Of a stretch of DNA of 64,000 nucleotides, positions 55,391-64,000 are shown one piece after another. This DNA comes from Austropuccinia psidii (taxonomy: Eukaryota > Basidiomycota > Pucciniomycetes > Pucciniales > Sphaerophragmiaceae), in contig JALGQZ010000006.1 of the NCBI GenBank assembly GCA_023105745.1, positions 67,314,316 through 67,378,315 of the forward strand, in the 5' to 3' direction. Each line of letters begins with the position of its first letter. Within the stretch, counting starts at the first letter, position 1. The translations under genes were made by a program, and so were the position numbers. The notes under the pieces are model-generated. The model did no database searches. It was given only the letters and a program-made list of their open reading frames with translations, and was not told the origin of the DNA.

Positions 55391-57752
55391 AAGGTTCCTA
55401 ATCATCCATATGAAGTGCAATGGCTTCAAATAAAATGTTTGCCACTCACTGATTTTTATTTTGACTTGGTTGAAATAGATTGTGCACCACTGGATACAGT
55501 TTATGGAGGTTTTTGGGTATACCAGCTGGTATGGATGAGTGACTTTAAAGTAATGGTAAGATCCAAATAATTTTATAAAGTAACAGCTCCTGAGATTTTG
55601 GTGAAAGAAAATCTAGGACTATAAAAAAGAAGCCATGATCTAGAAAATTAATTTTAATACTTTCTTTAAGCTGCTTTTTTCATCCCTCTGGAGCTATTCA
55701 AGCCACTCTGGTAGACAATCCCCCTTGGAAGATTTTCTTTAAATCCATCTTTGGGTACAAGTGTTGACCTTTAATGAAGGTACTTTTAACAAGTGAAGAA
55801 AATTTGATACAATCTCCCCTTTTTAATAAATTGTATGACATTAGATTGTAATGAAATTGATTTTTCTTTTTCAATATCAACCTCATTCATAGATTGAAGG
55901 GTTTTGAGAGCACCCAAGGATCAAATTATTGGCCATTATGTGTTTGGGTAAGTACAATTTCATCCTCAGTGACTGAGCTTTAAGTTTCTGTACTTATATT
56001 TTCCTTTGAAGGGGAATATTCTTCTCAACGCAAAACATTTCATGTTGTAATTATAAATAAATATATTTATATTATAACAAAAAATATAAACTCTATATAT
56101 AAAATTCAAATCTCAATCATAATTTAAAATTAAAATAACACTGAAATTTAAAATTGTGAAAACACATTTTTACTTGAAAAAATTAAGTAAAAATAAATTT
56201 CCAAAACAAATATTAAAATTTGAATACTTTTTGGAAAGTGTTAAGCAAAACAAAAACCAACTTTTTATCCAATAAGTAAACTGATAAAAATGACTTCACC
56301 ATTGGATTCCTCATAAGAAATAAGGTGGGGTCACTTTTGGGTGAAATTTCTGTAACTCAACTGGAAATAAGCTTAAATTAAGGTTTTAGTATTTTCTGTA
56401 TGGAAATTGAAAATACTCAAAACCTTAACTTAATTCACACCACATGTGGCTTTAACCATCAATTTCTGTGTTTAAATTGAGGTGTGGTCTATAGTCTTGG
56501 AGTCATGAGGAATTGAACTATTTTCAATTGAAATGTCAAAATGTGCACATGTATTACATAAGTGAAATTTGATTTACATATGGTGTATCAATTATTACAG
56601 TTTTTTACTGTAGAAACCCAATTTCATTAAATATTCAAATTAAAAGTATAATACATTATGAGGAAGTAAAGAAAAAATAAATTGGAAAGATAAATCCTGG
56701 GGGGAAAGGAATCTTGGCTCCAAGGGTGCCAGACTCCCCCAAATTTGTTGCTGACAGGTGTGGATTGTCAAAATTAAAGCAAACGTTGATCACATTTGGC
56801 CTGGAATTGAGTCATAGGGTCTGTGACTCAATTGATGATGAGATTTTGATACCAACCAGGTCAGTTTTAACTGTTTCCAAGAGGGTAAAACTACCCTTAA
56901 GATAAAAATATCTTATTCAAAACATTTTTAATGGGCTTTGACATCTCTTACACCCATTTTTACGTGTTCTGAAGGCTTGAAACCAGTAATTACTATAGCA
57001 ATGGCTGAGACCAGCCTTTTTTAGTGCAAACCAGGGTTCAATGATGCCATAATTGGCTTTTCTGTTTTCAGAGTGTTTTTCACGACAAAAAAGAGTAAAT
57101 TTTACTTTTGGAGTAAGAAAATTGATGGAGATAAAAGAATGTCTATTTTGCCCCACTTTTCTCTTCATGTTGAGATCTTTTCCTTATATAATTAGTTTAA
57201 ACACTGTTAAACCAATTGATGAAAGATTCCAACCACCTTTCTTAAATCATTTTAAACCTCATAAAAGCTTGAAAAAATCATTATAGCCATTTTTGTAACT
57301 CTTATAATCAGTTTTACCATTGAGCCACCCCATAAGTGAATTAAAGCATCTTTCATCACTGTTAGCTTTGTCACTTTGTTTCCAAATTCACTCTGGTCAC
57401 TTTTGGGCATGTTTTCTCTTGAATGATCTTTCTAAAGACCTTTCTCTTATATTAATTTCCTGCAGTTCTTTGCTCCATGAATTCCAATTGAAATTTCTTT
57501 GGTAGCCTTAAATATCTCTTGCAGAGTATTTTTGTATAAATTTTCATTGTTGGTAAAAAATAAATCTTTAGCATATTTTCTATACTTATAAAGTTAACAG
57601 CAATAAATTTGGCATTTTTTCTTTTAAACCCATTAAGTTTTACTCTTTTTAATTGAATTGTATGTTATACAAACTTTGAGGACTGGAAAAGTACTTTATT
57701 TTTAATCAAAGTTTCATATCCACACTTTTCACTGACATCTGATTCAGGAGAT
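55391..57752. other. AT-rich intergenic DNA, no recognised gene
   Basis: Only short frames. 56714-56905 (+) and 57053-57286 (+) are the longest and show no family resemblance. Matching halves TTAAATTAAGGTTTTAGTATTTT (split by one base in the text at 56373-56395) and AAAATACTCAAAACCTTAA (56410-56428) form an imperfect inverted repeat. Confidence 0.4.
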
Positions 57753-57754
57753 AG

Positions 57755-57910
57755 CCATAGGTTGATGTAATATCAACCATAGGTTGATTTAATATCAACC
57801 ATAGGTCAATGTAATATCAAAAATAGGTTGACCTAATATTAACCTATGGTTGATGTAATCTCAACCTATGGTTGATTTATCACAAATTTGACAGGTTGAT
57901 GTAATATAAA
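57755..57910. repeat. ~22-24-bp repeats GGTTGATGTAATATCAACC
   Basis: About seven degenerate units. GGTTGAT and ATCAACC are complementary, so each unit is itself a hairpin, and orientation appears to switch near 57845. Confidence 0.7.
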
Positions 57911-58871
57911 CCATAGTTAAGTTGACTGTGTGATTGATAATTATATGAACCATAATTCAAAAGGTGTATTGGCTATTGATGAGATCAAATAAACTAGAGC
58001 GTGGTATTAAACCAAGAGTATGGTAATATTGTTAAAAACAAAGAGAGAAAATGTTTAAGGTTAGTCTCTCCCAGCTCAAAATGATTCTTGACCAAGAAAC
58101 GTACATTAACATAATGCACAGGAATTTACACACAATGTCAAAACAAACCCAGTTAACCAAAAGGGGAAAAACAACCTCGACCGATAAGGAGTCTGGAAGT
58201 GATTCAAGCTTGTCTTATTTATTTTTACATCTGTAGCTTCTTGTTTTAGTTTTTTCTGCTTGTTTACTTCTTGTCCGTATTACTGCTTGCATCCGAAGCT
58301 GATTGAGTCTTCATCATTACTACTATTACCTGTTTGTTGCCCATAGGACTTACCCTCCACCCTCAGGTAAAGCGTACCCTTTTTGTTATGCCTTCTGACT
58401 GATAGTTAATAAAGATCTTTGTTTGTAAAATCTCACAAACATTAAATCAAAGATACACTGGTAATTCTTTGATTACGGCAAAAATGCAATTGTCAGAATC
58501 TGTTGAAGACAATGTAGGTTAGACATGGTTGATTCAAGGTACCTTTAAACAACAAATAAGGACTTACCCTCATAGGGTGGCTGTATTTGCATTTCTGATG
58601 TTGGGATGGTCTAAGAGTCTTGATCCAATCATAAAGAAGGTGGCCTTTACTTGATTTTGACCAAAATAATCCCATAAGCTAACTGAGTTTTCTGTTGGAT
58701 CGTCATTATAAAAGAGGCCCCAAGTCTTTGTGACAGGACAGGTAGTGATGGCTGCCTTGCTGGTACAACTCTTGGAATTCGACTAATGATTGCTGTCGGG
58801 TCCTGCTTTGAAAATTACAGAAGCGTATGTTGCATTCTGACAACCACCAATGCTTTTTTTTAAGATTTACA
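57911..58871. other. Unassigned stretch, slightly less AT-rich
   Basis: Contains an open frame 58051-58236 (+, 61 codons, ends Ser-rich) and a TATAAAAG at 58714. It could be part of an LTR element, but I find no matching ends. No firm call. Confidence 0.3.
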
Positions 58872-59738
58872 CGCTACAGCAATTCAGAGAGTGAATTATA
58901 ATAGCTTGGCATAACCTTATTATGCTTCCAAGAGCATTTCATTAAATCATCAAAACTCTATTGTTGATGATTTTTCTTGTAATTCATCTTTTCTGTTGAA
59001 ATTTAATATTTTAAACTTCAAACTATGATTTCAAGGGGTTATACCTTGAATATTATAGTCAAAAATACATCATTCTTCACTAATAAACTAGTAGAATCCA
59101 ACTGTTCACTTTTTTTAAGTTTGGCCCACTTTCACAACAAAGTGGTCAACAGCTCTGTTGATTTTAATCAATAATTCCTTACAGATTTTAGCCTTGTTTA
59201 TAACATGTGAAATAAACTTCATCTCTGTATTTCTACAGTAATTACGTGATGACTTTATTTTTGGTTAATCACTCTATCATGCATAATTCAAGAGATATTA
59301 GCTAAAATCCTTGAATATATGCGTTGACCAAAAAAGTGCATATATTCAGGTTAATTCCTCAAGTATTGATTTTGAAGCTTAGCTTCTTAATTGTTTTATG
59401 TGTGGAGCTTTATGAAGAATCCAATGGTACCATTTATTTTACATGTTGTCTCATTGGATTTTGAAATAAATAAGTATTTGTGTTTTTTATAAGGTATTAT
59501 TAGTTATAACTTATTAAATATTGACTTTAAAGATATGCCATAAAAATGGTATATGTGTATTTGACCATGGGGAATCCAATGGTATAATTTATTTTACATG
59601 TTTATTAATAGTTTTTCAATTTAAACCAAGTTTTCTACCAATTTATGGTATTTTTGTAGCTTTAAGGTACTTATTTTTAATGTATAATTATATTAAATGC
59701 TTCTTGTGACCTTTTTGGGTATGTGGTCATATCTCAAA
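58872..59738. repeat. Dispersed repeat R, copy 1
   Basis: CTACAGCAATTCAGAGAG... through AAGGGGTTATACCTTGAATATTAT is about 85-90 percent alike to 61642-62209 and 63840-64000. Contains no gene. Within it, a shorter phrase around GAATCCAATGGTA...TTTATTTTACATG occurs twice (59418 and 59571). Confidence 0.7.
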
Positions 59739-59740
59739 GG

Positions 59741-60572
59741 TTCAAATTGAACATTGTTTAAACCTCTTTGAACATTGCTCAAAGCTCTTTGAACATTGAT
59801 TAAACCTCTTTAAACATTGTTCAAACCTCTTTTAACATTGTTCATACCCCTTTGAACATTTTTCAAACCTCTTTGAACATTGTTCAAACCACTTTGAACA
59901 TTGTTCATACCTCTTTGAACATTTCTCAAACCTCTTTGGACATTGTTCATACCTCTTTGAACATTTCTCAAACCTCTTTGGACATTGTTCAAACCTCTTT
60001 GAACATTGTTCAAACCTTTTTGGAAATTGTTCAAACCTCTTTAAACATTGTTCAAACCTCTTTAAACATTGTTCAAACCTCTTTGAACATTGTTGAAACC
60101 TCTTTGAACATTGTTTAAACCTCTTTGAGCATTGTTCAAACCTCTTTGAACATTGTTCATACCTCTTTGAACAATGTTCAAACCTCTTTGAACATTATTC
60201 AAACCTCTTTGAAAAGTGTTCAAACCTCTCTGAATATTGTTCAAACCTGTTTTAACATTGTTCAAACCTCTTTGAGCATTGTTTAAGCCTATTTAAAGAT
60301 TGCTCAAAGCTCTTTGAACATTGATTAAACCTCTTTAAACATTGTTCAAACCTCGTTTACCATTGTTCATACCCCTTTGAACATTCCTCAAACCTCTTTG
60401 GACATTGTTCAAACCTCTTTAAACATTGTTACAACCTCTTTGAACATTGTTCAAACCTCTTTGAACATTATTCAAACCTCTTTGAACATTGTTCAAACCT
60501 CTTTGTATATTTTTAAAACCTCTTTGAACATTTTTCAAAGAGGTTTAACATTGTTCAGACCTCTTTTGTAAA
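59741..60572. repeat. 21-bp minisatellite, about 39 units
   Basis: Each 21-base unit contains TTCAAACCTCTTTGAA (arms TTCAAA/TTTGAA) followed by CATTG. Because 21 is divisible by 3, both strands show long artificial frames (repeats of NNVQRGL or NIVQTSL). The last unit is inverted at about 60533-60550. Confidence 0.92.
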
Positions 60573-61641
60573 GTTTGACTATGAAAGAATAAGCAAAAAT
60601 CACTAATATTTTACTTATTGCTCTATTAACGTCCTTATGAATAGGTAATAAGATGAAAAAAATTATTATAATTATGGCGTAAAAATGATTATATTATTAA
60701 ATCAATATAATAATATAGCTTATATTCAAAAAAATAATATAATGAATAAATGTATTAATATAAGATAATTAACATATTTAAAAGCACTTTATTACTGTTA
60801 CCACCAAATAATAAAGGCGTCAAAAATTGTTATTTATTAATAAAAAACAATTAATAACAATAATATTACTAATATTAAAGTTATAAATTAATATAAATAC
60901 TATTTATATTAATTAAAAAATTCTTAAAGTAATAATAGAGAGAAAATGATTATAATAAGAAGAAACAACCTACTTTTAATACTTAATATAATAATTTTGA
61001 ATGATCTTACGCCAAAAAATATAAATACAACTTATTTACATTGTATCTAAAATAAAAATTAAGAGAAATTACAATTTATCTTGATTTTACCTGGATTTAA
61101 GGTTTTTAAGAGAAATTTAAACAAAACAGTTAAATAATTGAAGTAATCACATCAAGAATGATGATTATATTAATGTTGATCCTTGGTATTTAGCAATATA
61201 AGAGTTTTATATATAAATAATAAAGAAATTACCTTTTTGCTTTAATTATTTAGTGTTTTGTAAGCGTCTGAGGGGAAAATAGAGTAAAAAGAGCTCCATT
61301 TATAGTAAATACCTCCCTTCTAGAGTCCAGAAGGCTTCTAGTAGACGTGTACCGATGCTTTCTACTTTAATTGATCAATAGTTTAAGGTTTAGTGATGAT
61401 TACATCATGATCAAACCATCTTACCTAATAATAATATGGCATTATTTAGAGTTATCACCGTAACTTTAAGTTTGATGATGCCATAGGCTTGGCAGAAGCC
61501 TAAACTTTGTGGATTCTATTAGTATTCATCATATTTATCACTTATATGACTTTTGAACCTAAAATAAGATTACAGTGAGTGATCATAAATGATCAAATTT
61601 AAGCTTACACTTTGATCATCAATAACCTTTAAGCTATACAG
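60573..61641. other. Very AT-rich DNA, no gene
   Basis: Simple-sequence-like ATT/TAA-rich DNA; nothing recognisable. Confidence 0.5.
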
Positions 61642-64000
61642 GCTACAGCTATTCTGAGAGTGGATTCTTATATCTTGGCATTTCCTTATTAAACTTTCAA
61701 GAGCATTTCATTAAATCATCAAAATTCTATTTTTGATGATTTTTCTTGTAACTCATCTTTTCTGTTGAAATTTAATATTTTAAGCTTCAAACCATGATTT
61801 CAAGGGGTTATACCTTGAATATTATGATAGGAATTACGTCATTCTTCACGTATGAACTAGTACAATCTGATTGTCCACTTCTTTTTAAGTTTGGACCACT
61901 TTTACAACAAAGTGGTCAACATCTCTCTTGATTTTATTCAATAATCCATTACAAGTTTTAACCTTTCTGATAGCTTGTGAAAGAAAATTCATATCTGTAT
62001 TCATACAGTAATTATATGGTGACTTTTGCTTTTGCTAATCTCTCCATCTTCAATATTTCAAGAGATATTAGCTAAAAACCATGAATATATGCATGACCAA
62101 AAAAGTGCATATATTGAGCTTAATTCCTGAAGTATTGACTTTAGAGATTGGCTTTATAATTCTTTTATATGTAGACTTTTATGGAGAATACAATTGTACA
62201 GTTTATTCCTGTCACAGGGGCTCTTATGGAAGCAAGAGGGCCTGGCACTCAGGAATCAAGAACTCACTTGGAGGGCTCCAAAAGATGATAAGAAATACTA
62301 CGTAATATATTTCTTAAGCAGGAATAAGAGAAAGGACAAATATGCCAAAGATAACAAAGAATAATAAGAATGAAGCCAGAGGCCAAAGATAAAGGAAAGC
62401 CAAAAGCCAAGAAGCCAACCAAGTGAATCCTCAATTCACTGTTTCAACCTGCCAGAAAGAACAATGGAATTAGTAAAGGATATGACCACCAATATCCACT
62501 GACAGGCAAAGAAAGAAAAGAGAAGGGGTGCTAATGACTGACTTAAGATTATCAGTATTAACTTTAATAATGTAAAAGAAAATAGAGACAAAATAAATCC
62601 AATATATTAATTAACTGGGGAAAAAGTCCCCAGGTGATGGAAGGTAGCCGGTATATGTGAAAACTGAAAGATTGATCCTGAAAGGTGGATCAATGGCTGT
62701 ATTGTCCGGATCAGGAAATACAGTTCCGGCCATCTTGAATTTTGAACTGTGTGATGGAATTCCCACAGTGGAATATGAAATGACCCAATTGGGCCAAGAC
62801 CATACAGGTTGATTGAATGAGGCCTGTATGGATGAATTGGGTTGTCCAAAGGAGTATTGAATACTTGATGCCTTGACAACTGATTGAACTGATGTAATAC
62901 CTCTTGAGAATTGCCCTTGAATAATCCAGAATGAATTGTGCCAACCCAACTCCTGCAGATATAGGTGGTTGGGATCCTTGAAGAGTCTTCTGATTGCTGC
63001 CATAACTTGTCAGACTGATGAGCTGATTAATCCTCCTTCAAAATGGGAGTTGGGAAGGTGGAGTTGGATCCTGAAAACGTCACCATTGGATTGCTGAGCA
63101 AAAATGGTGCATAATGGTATATAATACCATATATGCACCATGCCTGCAACCTTGAGTACGGATGGTATGAAGGAAAAGAGGAAATCCCCTGGAGTTGAGG
63201 GGAAAGACGGGCTGAGCTGATCTGGTGGCCTCTGGTGATTGCCAGTGGCCATGGCTGAACTATTGGTCCATGGCCAAAATTGGGTCCTATGGGATTCATG
63301 GCCAAAAAGGTGTCCATGAGGTTCTTGGTCATTTTTGGGTCCAAGGAGGTGATGGCCAAAAAATGGCTCAGGTGGGCCCAATTGTGGCTTGGGACCCACC
63401 TGGATGGCCTCATTGAATTAGGCAAAAGGGGTCCTAAATAGCCTATGGACTGTGAATCACGGCCCACGGGCCGTAGGAGCCGTAGGGGGCCTAAATGGCC
63501 CAAAAAGGCCATTTAGGCCAAAACCCCATTAATGAAAGGGGTGGCCCTGAATCCAAAAATGATGGCTAGGGGGCCTGGGGCCCTTAGAAGACAAAATCAC
63601 CCCCAGGCCCCAAATCAAAGATGAAGGCCTGGGGGTTGGTGAAGTGGGAATTGGCCAAGAAGGCCAATGACGGCAGGATATGGCCATGGGAAGGTGTTAT
63701 GGCATGGATGCCATAGAACACCCAAGGGGGACAATTGGCCATAAAAGATATGATGTGGCCAATTGGCCCCAACTTGGCTGCAGGTTGATTTGCCGCAACC
63801 ATCAAGGAGGAGGGTCAAACTCATGGTTGTGACAATTCCACATGTTGTTTCATTGGCTTCTGAAATAAATAACGTTTTGTACCTTTTTTAAGGTATCATT
63901 ACTTATACTTGAGTAGTTATTGAGTTTTCAGATATGCCATAAAAGGAAATATGTGTATTTTACCATGAAGGATCTAATGGTGTAATTTATTTCACATTTT
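61642..64000. repeat. Dispersed repeat R, copy 2, interrupted by a solo LTR
   Basis: 61642-62209 and 63840-64000 together match copy 1 (58872-59605) and are split by the LTR at 62210-63834. The copy continues past the window end. Confidence 0.7.
62210..63834. mobile_element. Solo LTR 2 (same family as solo LTR 1), target duplication ATTCC
   Basis: Begins TGTCACAGGGGCTCTT and ends CATGGTTGTGACA. ATTCC flanks both sides (62205-62209 and 63835-63839). 1625 bp, longer than solo LTR 1 because of extra GGCC-rich sequence at about 63230-63800. Shares the phrase TTAATTAACTGGGG and GGTAGCCGGTATATGTGAAAA with solo LTR 1. No internal region. Confidence 0.87.

Noticed and set aside
58690..59105. Possible LTR between TGTTGGATCG and AATCCAACTG
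   Set aside because: The ends are not proper inverted termini and no flanking direct repeat is present.
59810..60571. Repeat proteins (NNVQRGL or NIVQTSL) on both strands
   Set aside because: Period of 21 bases opens frames on either strand; no start context or non-repeat part.
1..64000. tRNA or rRNA genes
   Set aside because: I saw no cloverleaf with conserved T-arm and no rRNA-like sequence; a tRNA scan was not possible.

Overview
This window looks like a transposon-dominated stretch of a rust fungus genome (Pucciniales). The gag/protease, Tnp2, Zn-cluster and Tet-like families seen here most resemble those I know from Austropuccinia psidii. The species call is recognition of protein style, not a search result. 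Genes are spliced with short introns (58-107 bp, GT-AG), noncoding DNA is very AT-rich, and I see no ordinary host gene. All comparisons were made by eye.

Layout. (1) 1-31509: a minus-strand LTR retrotransposon with 1908-bp LTRs. The left LTR is cut by the window edge. It carries gag and an aspartic protease but no visible reverse transcriptase or integrase. (2) 7915-28175: a 20.3-kb CACTA (EnSpm/Tnp2-type) DNA transposon inserted in the gag gene. It has 43-bp terminal inverted repeats and a 3-bp TTT target duplication. Removing it with one TTT rejoins an open gag-protease frame. It carries six genes: Tnp2 transposase, an unknown rust gene (damaged), an intact SNF2/Rad5-like helicase, a Zn2Cys6-cluster gene, a Tet/JBP-like 2OG-Fe(II) dioxygenase, and a long unknown gene. 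(3) 31510-33903: AT-rich DNA with a decayed helicase remnant. (4) 33904-47713: about 1.75 tandem units of a 7.87-kb segment corresponding to 17578-25467 of the CACTA element. The units are head-to-tail through a novel junction that occurs twice, and the array is circularly permuted relative to that junction, as expected if a circular or concatemeric copy of the cargo segment integrated here. It holds two more intact Tet/JBP genes and one more Zn-cluster gene. (5) 47714-49730: a decayed SNF2 helicase related to the one in the CACTA element. (6) 49731-64000: gene-poor DNA with hairpin repeats, a long 21-bp minisatellite, two solo LTRs of one family with perfect 5-bp target duplications, and two copies of another dispersed repeat.

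How the genes may work together. A transposase, a SNF2 remodeller, a sequence-specific DNA-binding protein and a 5-methylcytosine-oxidising enzyme on one element suggest a transposon that manages its own chromatin or methylation state (inference). Intergenic gaps of the element contain five related 24-bp near-palindromes (outer TGTWCG, usually with GGCATGCC in the centre) that could be binding sites for one of its proteins (inference).
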